Of a stretch of DNA of 64,000 bases, positions 8,931 through 19,757 are shown in pieces. The notes beneath the pieces are model-generated. The model was not told where the DNA came from and made no database searches. It saw only the letters and a list, made by a program, of their open reading frames with translations. The stretch is from Aquamicrobium defluvii (GTDB taxonomy: Bacteria > Pseudomonadota > Alphaproteobacteria > Rhizobiales > Rhizobiaceae). The stretch's first letter is position 1; every line of letters starts with the position of its first letter. The DNA lies in NCBI RefSeq assembly GCF_004363725.1, contig NZ_SNZF01000002.1:62001-126000 (forward strand), written 5' to 3'. The position numbers and the translations under genes were made by a program.

Positions 8931-10133
8931 ATGAGCGGTTCGGCGCTTTACGATACCTTCGCACGCATCCCCCTGGTGTTCGAGCGCGGCGAGGGCTCGT
9001 GGCTGGTAACCGACAAGGGCGAGCGATATCTCGATTTCGCCGCGGGCATCGCCGTCAACTCTCTGGGCCACAGCCATCCGCATCTGGTCTCGGCGCTGAC
9101 AGAGCAGGCCGGCAAGCTCTGGCACCTGTCCAATCTCTACGAGATTCCGGAGCAGGCGCGGCTGGCCGAACGCCTTGTGGCCGCCAGCTTCGCCGACAAG
9201 GTGTTTTTCGCCAATTCCGGCGCCGAGGCGCTCGAATGCGCGATCAAGACCGCCCGCCGCTATCACTATGCGAACGGGCAGCCGGATCGCTATCGCACGA
9301 TCACCTTCGAAGGCGCCTTCCATGGCCGCACGCTCGCCACCATCGCGGCCGGCGGGCAGCAGAAATATCTGGAGGGCTTCGGTCCCAAGGCCGACGGTTT
9401 CGATCAGGTTCCGTTCGATGACATGGAAGCGCTCGAAAAAGCCATCGGGCCTGAAACCGCCGCCATTCTGGTCGAGCCGGTTCAGGGCGAAGGCGGCATC
9501 CGGCTGCTCTCCGGCCAGTCGCTGAAGCGGCTGCGCGACCTGTGCGACAAACACGGCCTGCTGCTGATCTTCGATGAAGTGCAATGCGGCATCGGCCGGA
9601 CCGGCAAGCTGTTCGCCTACGAATGGAGCGGCGTTGCCCCCGACATCATGGCAATCGCCAAGGGCATCGGCGGCGGCTTCCCGCTGGCCGCCTGCCTTGC
9701 CACGGAAGAAGCGGCCAGGGGCATGACCGCCGGCGTGCACGGCACCACCTTCGGCGGCAATCCGCTCGCCATGGCGGTCGGCAATGCGGTGCTGGACGTC
9801 GTGCTGGCCGATGGTTTCCTCGACGAGGTTCAGCGCAAGGCGCTCCTGTTCAAGCAGGGTCTCGCGGCGATCGCGGACGAATTCCCCGGGGTGATCGAGG
9901 GTATTCGCGGCACCGGGCTGATGCTGGGCCTGAAATGCGTCCTGCCGGCCGCCGAGGTCAACGCAGCCCTGCGCGGGGAGAAGCTGCTCGCCGTTCCGGC
10001 CGGCGACAACGTCATTCGTCTGCTGCCGCCGCTCACCCTGACCGATGAGGAAATCCAGCAGGGCCTCGCCCGGATCCGCGCCGCGGCGGCCAGCCTTGCC
10101 CCCGCAGAAGCAGCCCCAGCAGAAGCAAAGTGA
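8931..10133 (+). CDS. argD: Acetylornithine aminotransferase
   Basis: 400 residues, class III PLP-dependent aminotransferase. It converts N-acetylglutamate semialdehyde to N-acetylornithine in arginine synthesis and may also serve in lysine synthesis. Visible motifs are the phosphate-binding [15 protein letters not shown] segment, the substrate-pocket [17 protein letters not shown] and the Schiff-base lysine Lys244 in [12 protein letters not shown]. Full length for the family. argF follows 13 bases later, so the two form an operon. A hairpin with a T-run precedes the gene. The C-terminus has an Ala/Glu-rich tail (AEAAPAEAK). Confidence 0.96.
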   Translation: MSGSALYDTFARIPLVFERGEGSWLVTDKGERYLDFAAGIAVNSLGHSHPHLVSALTEQAGKLWHLSNLYEIPEQARLAERLVAASFADKVFFANSGAEALECAIKTARRYHYANGQPDRYRTITFEGAFHGRTLATIAAGGQQKYLEGFGPKADGFDQVPFDDMEALEKAIGPETAAILVEPVQGEGGIRLLSGQSLKRLRDLCDKHGLLLIFDEVQCGIGRTGKLFAYEWSGVAPDIMAIAKGIGGGFPLAACLATEEAARGMTAGVHGTTFGGNPLAMAVGNAVLDVVLADGFLDEVQRKALLFKQGLAAIADEFPGVIEGIRGTGLMLGLKCVLPAAEVNAALRGEKLLAVPAGDNVIRLLPPLTLTDEEIQQGLARIRAAAASLAPAEAAPAEAK

Positions 10134-10146
10134 TTGGAAGTCCCAG

Positions 10147-11070
10147 ATGAGCCTGCGCCATTTCACCGATCTGTCCACCATCCCGGCGCAGGACCTGCGC
10201 TCCATGCTGGACGACGCGGCACGGCGAAAGGCGCGCCTCAAGGCCGGTGAACGAACCCGCCCCCTCGAGGGCAAGGTTCTGGCGATGATCTTCGACAAGC
10301 CCTCGACCCGTACCCGCGTGTCGTTCGACGTCGGCATGCGCCAGCTCGGCGGCGAGACCATCATGCTCACCGGCGCCGAAATGCAGCTCGGCCGCTCCGA
10401 GACCATCGCCGACACCGCCAAGGTGCTGTCGCGCTATGTCGATGCGATCATGATCCGCACCACGGCGCATGAGCGTCTGATCGAGCTGACCGAGAACGCC
10501 AGCGTACCGGTCATCAATGCGCTGACCGACGACACGCATCCCTGCCAGATCATGGCCGACCTGCTCACCTTCGAGGAGCATCGCGGCCCGGTGGCGGGGC
10601 GCACCTTCGCCTGGACCGGCGACGGCAACAACGTGCTGCACTCGCTGATGGAGGCAGCCGCACGCTTCTCCTTCAACGTCAATGTCGCCGTGCCGCAGGG
10701 CAGCGAGCCGATGCAGAGATATGTCGACTGGGCCCGCAGCAACGGTGCAAAAGTGACGTTTTTCCCCAGCGCCGAGGAAGCGGTCAGCGGCGTCGATTGC
10801 GTGGTGACCGACGCGTGGGTGTCGATGAACCAGGAACACAGGGCCCGTGGGCACAACGTATTCCTCCCCTATCAGGTCAATGCCGGACTGATGGCAAGGG
10901 CGAAGCCGGATGCGCTGTTCATGCATTGCCTGCCGGCGCACCGGGGCGAGGAAGTGACCGACGAGGTGATCGACGGCCCGAACTCGGTGGTGTTCGACGA
11001 GGCCGAAAACCGGCTGCATGCGCAAAAGGCCGTGCTGGCCTGGTGCCTCGGGGCCGGGAACGCGGCTTGA
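10147..11070 (+). CDS. argF: Ornithine carbamoyltransferase
   Basis: 307 residues. It makes citrulline from ornithine and carbamoyl phosphate. The carbamoyl-phosphate loop STRTR is at residues 53-57, HPCQ at 131-134 and HCLP at 260-263, with the ornithine-binding DAWVSMNQE in between. The frame is open further upstream, but ATG at 10147 gives the family N-terminus ([10 protein letters not shown]). The 13-base gap from argD indicates one transcript. Confidence 0.96.
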   Translation: MSLRHFTDLSTIPAQDLRSMLDDAARRKARLKAGERTRPLEGKVLAMIFDKPSTRTRVSFDVGMRQLGGETIMLTGAEMQLGRSETIADTAKVLSRYVDAIMIRTTAHERLIELTENASVPVINALTDDTHPCQIMADLLTFEEHRGPVAGRTFAWTGDGNNVLHSLMEAAARFSFNVNVAVPQGSEPMQRYVDWARSNGAKVTFFPSAEEAVSGVDCVVTDAWVSMNQEHRARGHNVFLPYQVNAGLMARAKPDALFMHCLPAHRGEEVTDEVIDGPNSVVFDEAENRLHAQKAVLAWCLGAGNAA

Positions 11071-11172
11071 AACCGTCAGGGGCGGTGCCTATCTCCGGCG
11101 CACCACCCTACAACAGGACGATGCCCGGCCGGCCTTTCGTGAAAAGGCAGGGCCTGCGGCCGGAGACAAGCC

Positions 11173-12192
11173 ATGCTGGAATCCAGGCAAGTGACCGGAT
11201 ACGAACCCAAACTCCACGAGCCGAAGCTCGGTGAATTCGGCCATGCGGGCGACGACCATGTCGTTCCCTTCGAAGTTTCGGCGCTCGACGTGCGCGGCCG
11301 CGCCGTCCAGCTTGGCCCGATGCTCGACGCCATCCTGTCGCGCCATGCCTATCCGGAACCGGTCGCCCGGCTTCTGGCGCAGGCATGCGTGCTGACCGTG
11401 CTGCTCGGCACCTCGCTGAAATTCCAGGGCAAGTTCATCCTCCAGACCCGCACCGATGGCCCGGTCGACATGCTGGTGGCCGACTTCACCACCCCGGATG
11501 CGCTGCGCGCCTACGCCCGGTTCGACACGGACAAGCTGGCCGCGCTTGAGGCGACAGGCAAGGTTGACGAGATCAGCCTGCTGGGGTCCGGCGTGCTGGC
11601 GCTGACCATCGATCAGGGCGTTCACATGCAGCGCTATCAGGGCATCGTGCAGCTCGACGGCATCACGCTCGAGGAAGCCGCGCGCGTCTACTTCCGCCAG
11701 TCGGAGCAGATACCCACGGACCTGAGGCTCGCCGTCGCCAAGCAGGTTCTGGCCGGCGGGGACGAGCAGTGGCGCGCCGGCGGCATGTTCGCGCAGTTCC
11801 TGCCGCAGGCCCCCGAGCGCATGCGCATGCCCGACCTGAACGGCGGCGACGGCGACGAAAGCGATGCAGGCGTTCATCCGCAGGACGATGCCTGGCAGGA
11901 GCTTCTGATGCTGCTTTCCACCGTCGAGCCAGCCGAGCTGATCGACCCGACCGTAGGTGCCGAGCGCCTGCTTTATCGCCTGTTCCACGAGCATGGCGTT
12001 CGGGTGTTCGACAATGTTCAGGTGGCGGACCGCTGCTCCTGCTCGCAGGAGCGGATCGAGGGCATGCTGCGCGGCTTCACCGCCGAGGAGGTCCGCGACA
12101 GCATCGAGAACGGCCGCATCCGTGTCGAGTGCCAGTTCTGCTCGAAGGGCTACGAGTTCGATCCGGCGGATTTCCTGCCGGCGGGCAACTGA
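11173..12192 (+). CDS. hslO: Redox-regulated chaperone Hsp33
   Basis: 339 residues, cytoplasmic holdase activated by oxidation. The C-terminal zinc switch is intact: CSC (DRCSCSQERI) followed about 30 residues later by CQFC (VECQFCSKGYEF). These four cysteines bind zinc when reduced and form disulphides under oxidative stress. The N-terminal domain shows the usual MLVADF and FRQSEQIPT features. It is slightly longer than E. coli Hsp33, with an acidic loop (GGDGDESDAG) common in rhizobial versions. It lies 102 bases after argF with no clear terminator between, so some read-through is possible. A shared bidirectional terminator follows. Confidence 0.95.
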   Translation: MLESRQVTGYEPKLHEPKLGEFGHAGDDHVVPFEVSALDVRGRAVQLGPMLDAILSRHAYPEPVARLLAQACVLTVLLGTSLKFQGKFILQTRTDGPVDMLVADFTTPDALRAYARFDTDKLAALEATGKVDEISLLGSGVLALTIDQGVHMQRYQGIVQLDGITLEEAARVYFRQSEQIPTDLRLAVAKQVLAGGDEQWRAGGMFAQFLPQAPERMRMPDLNGGDGDESDAGVHPQDDAWQELLMLLSTVEPAELIDPTVGAERLLYRLFHEHGVRVFDNVQVADRCSCSQERIEGMLRGFTAEEVRDSIENGRIRVECQFCSKGYEFDPADFLPAGN

Positions 12193-12200
12193 CGATCCTG

Positions 12201-12238
12201 TGAAAGAGGCCGGTCAGGCTGCGGGCCGGCCTCTTTCA
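12201..12238. terminator. Bidirectional terminator between hslO and apaG
   Basis: TGAAAGAGGCCGG pairs perfectly with CCGGCCTCTTTCA around a 12-base loop. The A-rich left end and T-rich right end let it work on both strands. It sits between the convergent stops of hslO and apaG. Confidence 0.85.
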
Positions 12239-12246
12239 TTCCTGCC

Positions 12247-12639
12247 TCAGTTCACCGTCCGGCGCTCGTCGGGAAGGTCGAGCGAGAAGGCCGGAATCTC
12301 GATGTCGAAGGTTTCACCCCCGGCCGTGCGCATGGTGTAGCTTCCGGCCATGAAGCCGGACGGCGTCGCAAGCGGGCAGCCGGATGTATATTCGTAGCTG
12401 TCGCCCGGATTCAGTTCGGGCTGATCGCCGACGACGCCCGCGCCACGCACCTCCTCCACGCGCCCCGCCCCGTCGGTAATGCGCCAATGGCGCGACATGA
12501 GCTGGACGAACTGTGTCGAGTGGTTCCAGATCGTCACGCGATAACCCCACACATAGCGGTTCCCCGCAGGGTCCGACCGTTCCTCCAGATAGAACGGCCT
12601 GACCCGGACCTCTATGTCGCGTGTCGTGGCACTGTACAT
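12247..12639 (-). CDS. apaG: ApaG (Co2+/Mg2+ efflux-associated) domain protein
   Basis: 130 residues, the whole ApaG/DUF525 immunoglobulin-like fold. Typical motifs are [49 protein letters not shown] and GFMAGSYTM. The exact biochemical role is unsettled; the name comes from the E. coli cobalt-resistance locus, and the domain also occurs in F-box proteins. ATG at 12639 is preferred: AGGAG lies nine bases upstream, whereas an ATG three codons earlier would touch the AGGAG. It lies downstream of metZ on the same strand with a 163-base gap. Confidence 0.93.
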   Translation of the reverse strand: MYSATTRDIEVRVRPFYLEERSDPAGNRYVWGYRVTIWNHSTQFVQLMSRHWRITDGAGRVEEVRGAGVVGDQPELNPGDSYEYTSGCPLATPSGFMAGSYTMRTAGGETFDIEIPAFSLDLPDERRTVN

Positions 12640-12802
12640 GATCCGCATCTCCTGCGCGGGAGAATTGGCCCGTAAAACGGTTCGGTCAAGCCTTGCCCGG
12701 CCAAACCCGTTGCGCACGCAAAAGGCCGCTTGCGGCGATGTGGAGGCAGGCGAAGGCAGCAGCCGGAACAAGACCGTTCCGGCCGCTTTCCCCGCGGCTG
12801 CG

Positions 12803-14005
12803 TCAGCCAGCCTTACCGACGGCGGCCAGCGCCTGCCCGATGTCCTCCAGAAGGTCGTCTGTGTCCTCGAGACCGATGGAGAGGCGCAAGGTGCCGGAGC
12901 CGATGCCGCCTTCGGCCCGCGCCTCATCGCTGAGGTTCTTGTGGGTGGTGGTCTCGGGATGGGTGATCAGGCTCTTGGCGTCGCCCAGATTGTTGGAAAT
13001 CAGCACGATATCCAGAGCGTTCTGGAAGGCGAAGGCGCCGGCCTTTCCGCCCTTCACATCGAAGCACACAAGGGTCGAGCCGCCGGACATCTGACGGGCG
13101 ATGACGTCGGCCTGCGGATGGTCGGGACGCCCGGGATAGACGACGCGCTCGATCTGCGGCGATTGCGCCAGGAAATCGGCGATGCGGGCAGCCGAGCGCA
13201 TCTGCTGGTCGACACGCACGGGAAGCGTTTCCAGTCCCTTCAGCAGGGTCCAGGCATTGAACGGCGACATGCAGGGGCCGGTATGGCGGAAATAGTCGTG
13301 CAGGTTCTCGTCGATCCACGCCTTGTCGGAAAGGATGATGCCGCCGAGGCAGCGGCCCTGTCCGTCGATATGCTTGGTGGCCGAATAGACGACGACATGC
13401 GCTCCGAGGTCCAGCGGGCGCTGCAACAGGGGCGTGGCAAATACATTGTCGACCACCAGGCGCGCGCCGATCGAGTTGGCAAGCCCCGCAACGGCGGCGA
13501 TGTCGATGACCTCCAGCGTCGGATTGGTGGGGCTTTCGAGGAAGAAGAGCCTGGTGTTCGGGCGCACCGCCTGTTCCCAGTTGGCGATGTCCTTGCCGTC
13601 GACCAGCGTGGCCTCGATGCCGTAGCGCGGCGCCAGCGTATCGATGACCCAGCGACAGGAGCCGAACAGGGCGCGCGCCGCGACGATATGGTCGCCCGCC
13701 TTCAGGCTGCACAGGATGGCGTTGGCGACGGCAGCCATGCCTGAAGCCGTGGCGCGGGCATCTTCGGCGCCCTCCAGAGCGCACATGCGCTTCTCGAACA
13801 TGTCCACCGTGGGGTTGGCGTAGCGCGAGTAGATGAAACCGGGGCTTTCCCCCTTGAAACGGGCCTCCGCCGCCTCGGCGCTCTCGTACACATAGCCCTG
13901 CGTCAGGAAGATCGATTCCGACATCTCGCCGAACTGGGACCTGAGTGTCGCTCCGTGCACCAGCGTGGTGCGGGGTCTCCAATTGCGTGTCTTGTCCGAT
14001 GTCAT
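12803..14005 (-). CDS. metZ: O-succinylhomoserine sulfhydrylase
   Basis: 400 residues, Cys/Met-metabolism PLP enzyme family (fold type I). It replaces the succinyl (or acetyl) group of activated homoserine with sulfide to give homocysteine. Motifs seen are [14 protein letters not shown], the ring-stacking ATASGMAAV region, [15 protein letters not shown] and the PLP lysine Lys211 in [22 protein letters not shown] riboswitch and a terminator hairpin lie directly upstream, which fits a methionine gene and supports metZ over cystathionine synthase or lyase. A GGAAGAG ribosome site precedes the ATG. A small GCCGC/GCGGC hairpin with T residues follows near 12720-12736. Confidence 0.93.
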   Translation of the reverse strand: MTSDKTRNWRPRTTLVHGATLRSQFGEMSESIFLTQGYVYESAEAAEARFKGESPGFIYSRYANPTVDMFEKRMCALEGAEDARATASGMAAVANAILCSLKAGDHIVAARALFGSCRWVIDTLAPRYGIEATLVDGKDIANWEQAVRPNTRLFFLESPTNPTLEVIDIAAVAGLANSIGARLVVDNVFATPLLQRPLDLGAHVVVYSATKHIDGQGRCLGGIILSDKAWIDENLHDYFRHTGPCMSPFNAWTLLKGLETLPVRVDQQMRSAARIADFLAQSPQIERVVYPGRPDHPQADVIARQMSGGSTLVCFDVKGGKAGAFAFQNALDIVLISNNLGDAKSLITHPETTTHKNLSDEARAEGGIGSGTLRLSIGLEDTDDLLEDIGQALAAVGKAG

Positions 14006-14022
14006 GGCTCTCTTCCAACAAC

Positions 14023-14052
14023 AAAAAAACCGGTCGCGAAAGTCGCAACCGG
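14023..14052 (-). terminator. Riboswitch expression-platform terminator upstream of metZ
   Basis: On the minus strand CCGGTTGCGA pairs with TCGCGACCGG (14030-14052, one mismatch), followed by seven T residues (14023-14029). It ends 17 bases before the metZ ATG, between the SAM-II aptamer and the gene, so it is the probable off switch. Confidence 0.8.
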
Positions 14053-14078
14053 CACGGACGGCCTTGAGGCCAGACGGT

Positions 14079-14133
14079 CCTTTAGCGACTTGTTTAACGT
14101 GGCTGCAAGCCGACCGGCCAAATCACCACGGGA
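14079..14133 (-). ncRNA. SAM-II riboswitch aptamer
   Basis: Read on the minus strand, the segment carries the SAM-II hallmarks in order: CGTGGTGATTTGG, the short hairpin part, GGCTTGCAGCCACG, TTAAACAAG and GCTAAAGG. The GTGG/CCAC strands form P1. The conserved TGATTT, CTTGCA and GCTAAA blocks match the pseudoknot consensus known from alphaproteobacterial met genes. S-adenosylmethionine binding should favour shut-off of metZ. No covariance search was run. Confidence 0.9.
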
Positions 14134-14228
14134 TAAGCCCCCTTTAAACCTGATGCCGTCTTGCGTCAATTGGCCGTATGTTTAAGACATTCGCGATTGT
14201 GGCCCGATCATCGGCCGGGAGCGTACCC

Positions 14229-15323
14229 TTGCGTCAGACAGGCATTCTACCCGATCAGGACATCGCCGCGCTGTTCGAGAGCGGCGCGCTCGTTTCTCCG
14301 CGGGCGCTCGACGCGGACCAGATCCAGCCGGCCAGCCTCGATCTGCGGCTCGGCGAAAAAGCCTTCCGGGTGCGCGCCTCCTTCCTGCCCGGCCCCGGCC
14401 ATTCGGTCGCGGAAAAGCTCAATCGGCTGCAACTGCACGAGATCGACCTCACCGCCGGAGCCGTGCTGGAAACGGGCTGCGTCTATATCGTGCCGCTGCT
14501 GGAGAGGCTTGCATTGCCGGCGGAAATCTCCGCCTCGGCCAACCCCAAGAGCTCGACCGGGCGGCTCGACATCTTCACGCGCGTGATGACCGACCACGGC
14601 GCCGAGTTCGACAAGATCGCCGCCGGCTATCGCGGCCCGCTCTATCTGGAAGTCAGTCCGCGCACTTTCCCGATCATCGCCCGGACCGGTTCACGGCTGT
14701 CGCAGATCCGCTTCCGCATCGGCAATGCGCTGCTTTCCGAAGCTGAACTCAACGCGCTCCATCGCTCGCAGACGCTGGTGGCCACAGAGCCGCCCGACAT
14801 TTCAGGCGGCGGCATCGCACTGTCGATCGATCTGGAGGGCGGCGCCAACGGGCTGATCGGCTACCGCGCCAAGCACCATACGGGCCTCATCGACGTGGAC
14901 CGCCGGGCCGCCCATGACGTTCTGGATTTCTGGGAGCCGCTCTACAATCGCGGCGCGGCCGAGCTGGTGCTGGACCCCGATGAATTCTACATTCTGGTGA
15001 GCCGCGAGGCGGTGCACGTGCCGCCGCTCCATGCCGCCGAGATGACACCCTTCGACCCGCTGGTGGGGGAGTTCCGCGTTCACTATGCCGGCTTCTTCGA
15101 TCCCGGCTTCGGCCATTCGGCCGCCGGCGGCACCGGCAGCCGCGCCGTGCTGGAGGTGCGCAGCCACGAGGTGCCCTTCATCCTCGATCATGGCCAGATC
15201 GTCGGCCGGCTGGTCTATGAGCACATGCTCAGGCGCCCCAGGGCGCTTTACGGCACCGACCTCGGCTCCAACTACCAGGCGCAGGGCCTGAAACTGTCCA
15301 AGCATTTCCGCAACGCTTCCTGA
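14229..15323 (+). CDS. 2'-Deoxycytidine 5'-triphosphate deaminase (two-domain form)
   Basis: 364 residues. It deaminates dCTP to dUTP for thymidylate synthesis. It belongs to the long alphaproteobacterial family with two trimeric-dUTPase/Dcd-like domains in tandem, about twice the size of E. coli Dcd. The ANPKSSTGRLDIFTRV stretch matches the Dcd active-site SSxxR region. I choose TTG at 14229 (MRQTGILPDQDI): it has GGAG seven bases upstream and gives the usual N-terminus. The upstream ATG at 14178 lacks a ribosome site and would add 17 unlikely residues. It is divergent from metZ and its riboswitch. Confidence 0.88.
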   Translation: MRQTGILPDQDIAALFESGALVSPRALDADQIQPASLDLRLGEKAFRVRASFLPGPGHSVAEKLNRLQLHEIDLTAGAVLETGCVYIVPLLERLALPAEISASANPKSSTGRLDIFTRVMTDHGAEFDKIAAGYRGPLYLEVSPRTFPIIARTGSRLSQIRFRIGNALLSEAELNALHRSQTLVATEPPDISGGGIALSIDLEGGANGLIGYRAKHHTGLIDVDRRAAHDVLDFWEPLYNRGAAELVLDPDEFYILVSREAVHVPPLHAAEMTPFDPLVGEFRVHYAGFFDPGFGHSAAGGTGSRAVLEVRSHEVPFILDHGQIVGRLVYEHMLRRPRALYGTDLGSNYQAQGLKLSKHFRNAS

Positions 15324-15441
15324 CGCAAGGTCATCTCACTCTACTTTGAACCTAAAGCTTTCGGCTTGTGTCCTTGCTGTGGCTGTGCTTGGCTGGGCGC
15401 AGGCCAAAGGGGGCCTGAGATTTTTTGGGAAGAGGTTCACT

Positions 15442-16218
15442 ATGCGTATTTCCGGATGGCTCGCAGGCGTCGCCACGGCAGCGGTGGTCGCCCTCGTTGC
15501 CGGGCAGGCAGCGGCGCAGGAGGGCGGCAAGCTCAAGATCGGCACCGAAGGCGCCTACCCTCCCTTCAACACACTGACCGCCGACGGCAAACTCGAAGGC
15601 TTCGACGTCGACATCGCCAAGGCGCTGTGCGCACAGATGAAGGCCGAATGCGAATTTGTCGTGCAGGACTGGGACGGCATCATCCCCGCTCTGCAGGCCG
15701 GCAAGTTCGACGCCATCGTCGCGTCGATGTCGATCACCGACGAGCGCAAGGAACAGGTCGACTTCACCAACAAGTATTATGTGACGCCGCTGGCGGTGGC
15801 TGCCGTCAAGGACAGCGAACTCAAGGGCACCACGCCGGAAGACCTCGCCGGCAAGACTGTCGGCGCGCAGGCGGCGACCACGCAGGCGATCTACGCCCAG
15901 GACCACTACGCCAAGGCCGGCGCCGACGTGAAGCTTTATCCGACGCAGGAAGAAGCGGTGCAGGACCTCATCAACGGTCGCCTTGACGCCGTCGTCTCCG
16001 ACAAGTTCGTGATGGTCGACTGGCTGAAGAACTCGGCCGATGCCGATTGCTGCAAGATGATCGGCGACGTTGCCGGCACCGAGCTTGAAACGGGCATCGC
16101 CATCCGCAAGGGCGAGAACGAGCTGCGCGAGAAGCTCAACGCGGCCATCGACGCCATTGTCGCCGACGGCACCTACAAGCAGATCCAGGCAAAGTATTTC
16201 GACTTCGACATCTATTGA
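15442..16218 (+). CDS. Polar amino-acid ABC transporter substrate-binding protein
   Basis: 258 residues, extracellular solute-binding protein family 3. A signal peptide (MRISGWLAGVATAAVVALVAGQAAA) is followed by LKIGTEGAYPPFNTLTADGKLEGFDVDIAKALC, the classic lysine/arginine/ornithine- or glutamine-binding signature. DWDGIIPALQAGKFDAIVASMSIT and a C-terminal YFDFDIY complete the fold. ATG at 15442 follows AGAGG; the longer frame from 15346 has no reason to be used. No permease or ATPase gene is next to it, so this is an orphan binding protein relying on components elsewhere. A terminator follows. Confidence 0.92.
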   Translation: MRISGWLAGVATAAVVALVAGQAAAQEGGKLKIGTEGAYPPFNTLTADGKLEGFDVDIAKALCAQMKAECEFVVQDWDGIIPALQAGKFDAIVASMSITDERKEQVDFTNKYYVTPLAVAAVKDSELKGTTPEDLAGKTVGAQAATTQAIYAQDHYAKAGADVKLYPTQEEAVQDLINGRLDAVVSDKFVMVDWLKNSADADCCKMIGDVAGTELETGIAIRKGENELREKLNAAIDAIVADGTYKQIQAKYFDFDIY

Positions 16219-16233
16219 TGTCCGAAACCGCCG

Positions 16234-16280
16234 TCGGGGCAGCCGGCGTTCCGACGAACGCTGCTGCCCCGGCTTCTTTT
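16234..16280 (+). terminator. Terminator after the amino-acid binding protein
   Basis: CGGGGCAGC pairs with GCTGCCCCG, extended by further GC pairs (GGCGTT with AACG), and is followed by GCTTCTTTT. It begins 15 bases after the stop codon. Confidence 0.7.
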
Positions 16281-16609
16281 CCTGGCCGCATCCACGCGAC
16301 GTCAGGCGATTTCGCCTGACTGCAAAATACTTAAAAAATGTTCGATCCCGTAACGGCCGGGACAACCCTACCCGCTGATCCCGGATTACACGATCAACGC
16401 CCCGCCGGAATGGCAAGCCTCCGGAAAGCCGGCCTCCTGCTGTCGGCGACCCGCGGCGGGGAAAGCAGGATCGTATGCACGTCCGCGCATGGCGCGGATA
16501 TTTCGCCGGCGTCACCGGCATCGGGAAAGCGGAACCCGGCGCAGTCAGGTTGCGTTCATCTTTAATGTGCATTGTGCGATGCCGGCTTGGCAGACAAGGA
16601 GATGGAAAG
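16281..16609. other. Gene-free stretch upstream of the glycine-zipper lipoprotein
   Basis: About 330 bases without a supported gene. Some GC-rich inverted segments are present but no clear RNA family. The promoter of the following lipoprotein gene is presumably near 16545-16580, where the sequence becomes T-rich. Confidence 0.4.
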
Positions 16610-16930
16610 ATGAACGTTTTTAGATTCGCCGCCATGGGCGCCGTGGCCCTGACGATCGGCCTTGCCGGCTGCTCGCAGACGCCACAGCAGCAGCGCGCAA
16701 CCACCGGTGCGGCACTGGGCGGTGCAGGTGGCGCGCTTGTCGGTCAGGCCATAGGCCGCGACACCAAGAGCACGCTGATCGGCGCCGGCGCCGGCGCGCT
16801 GCTCGGAGCCGTTGTGGCCACCTCGGGCGGCCCGCAGCCGGGCGACCAGCAGATGTGCCGTTACCGCGCGCCGGACGGACGCATCTACGTTGCCGAATGC
16901 GACGAGCGCTATTATCGCGGCCAGTACTAA
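16610..16930 (+). CDS. Glycine-zipper (YMGG-like) outer-membrane lipoprotein
   Basis: 106 residues. Lipoprotein signal MNVFRFAAMGAVALTIGLAGC with LAGC as the lipobox (Cys21). A glycine-zipper segment follows, AALGGAGGALVGQAIG and IGAGAGALLGAVV, as in YMGG/SlyB-like and bacterial surface antigen families. The C-terminal CRYRAPDGRIYVAECDERYY is typical of short rhizobial members. It probably sits in the outer membrane or helps envelope integrity; no enzymatic role is expected. AAGGAG at good spacing fixes ATG at 16610. Confidence 0.85.
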   Translation: MNVFRFAAMGAVALTIGLAGCSQTPQQQRATTGAALGGAGGALVGQAIGRDTKSTLIGAGAGALLGAVVATSGGPQPGDQQMCRYRAPDGRIYVAECDERYYRGQY

Positions 16931-17416
16931 AACACTGGATGGAAAGCAGGATCGGGCTTCGGATCGCTTCGATGCCCGATCGAATCATCTGGGCATTCCT
17001 GGTGCGTCCGGGTGATGGCAATCCGGCGGGCGCCGGCCTGATTCACCAATCCCTTCCCGAACTTCAATTGCAGGCGTGGTCCTTACCCCGGACCGGAATC
17101 CATTGCTTGCCAGACCTGCAACCAGCGGTTCAGATCTTGCCGCCGGGCATACCGGCAGCGAACGCCTGCCGAGCCACGGACGACGCCCGTCGATCATCCG
17201 TCTGTCACCACGGTGCGGCTGAACCGTCGCCGCCAAAAAAACTTCTGTTCATTTCTTGCGCGCCATATCCGGCCAGTGCAGGCGCTCCGACAGACGCCAG
17301 TGGCTGACCTTCACCAGTTCCCGATTCCAACATAGAAAATCGCCGGGGCGGATTCTCCCTCAAGGAAGCGATTTCGCGGCCGCCAGAGCTCCGGATATTC
17401 GCGCAGGGTTCATCCC
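16931..17416. other. Gene-free stretch with no recognisable content
   Basis: About 490 bases. Small frames on both strands lack ribosome sites and familiar motifs. It may be eroded coding sequence, given the monooxygenase remnants just downstream, but nothing here can be assigned. Confidence 0.4.
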
Positions 17417-17580
17417 TTAGATTCCCCGGCGAAGCTGTTCGGCAGATGGAGGAAGATGACATTGAAACTGTCGGAGCCTCCGGCTTCCCACCACTCCTTC
17501 ATCATGTCCGCGATCGTTGCTGGCGCGCCGAAAAAGGCGAGGCCCGATCAGCACCAGGCGCTGCGCGGCGGTTCGTAGAG
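17417..17580 (-). pseudogene. LLM-type flavin monooxygenase remnant, C-terminal part
   Basis: On the minus strand, from 17534 to a TGA at 17417-17419, the sequence reads AFFGAPATIADMMKEWWE then AGGSDSFNVIFLHLPNSF. This matches the C-terminal ADxMxEWFEAGxxDGFNV block of luciferase-like monooxygenases of the NtaA/SnaA/DszA group. Immediately upstream the frame is broken: QRLVLIG, also family-like, continues in another frame. No start, no ribosome site and no N-terminal two thirds remain. It is a decayed gene. Confidence 0.65.
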
Positions 17581-17599
17581 CGCCCGGTGGAACGGGTCT

Positions 17600-17872
17600 C
17601 TGGATATAATCCTCACTCACTGGGTGGACGTCACCACCCCGCCGATCGCCGCCTCGGACATTGCGGCGCTCGACCGCATGGCCGGCGGGAGGCTCTCGCT
17701 GCGCATCATCGGCGCATCGCCCGATGCGCCGGGCTCCCGCGGATCGACCGTGGGCTGGCAGAAAACCGACGAATATCTGACGCTGCTCAAGCGCCTGTGG
17801 TCGAACGATCTTCCCTTCGACCATGAAGGCAGGTTCTATGCGCTCCACGCAGCCATTGTGCCGGCCGGATGA
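17600..17872 (+). pseudogene. LLM-type flavin monooxygenase remnant, central part
   Basis: On the plus strand the peptide DIAALDRMAGGRLSLRIIG, then TDEYLTLLKRLWSND and PFDHEGRFYAL, is the middle of an SsuD-like luciferase-family monooxygenase (normally about 350 residues). The N-terminal barrel strands and the C-terminal third are missing and the frame stops at 17872. It points in the opposite direction to the C-terminal remnant just upstream, so the locus was rearranged as well as truncated. Confidence 0.65.
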
Positions 17873-17884
17873 CCGGGCAGCCTG

Positions 17885-18904
<1,020 letters not shown>

Positions 18905-18915
18905 TTGTCTTCCTC

Positions 18916-19746
<831 letters not shown>

Positions 19747-19757
19747 CCGGGGGGTCC

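Noticed and set aside
14178..14228. ATG at 14178 as start of the dCTP deaminase gene
   Set aside because: No ribosome site; TTG at 14229 has GGAG at ideal spacing and the family N-terminus.
15352..16704. A 450-codon minus-strand frame across the amino-acid binding protein
   Set aside because: It runs through a terminator and opposite a clear SBP3 gene; no family resemblance.
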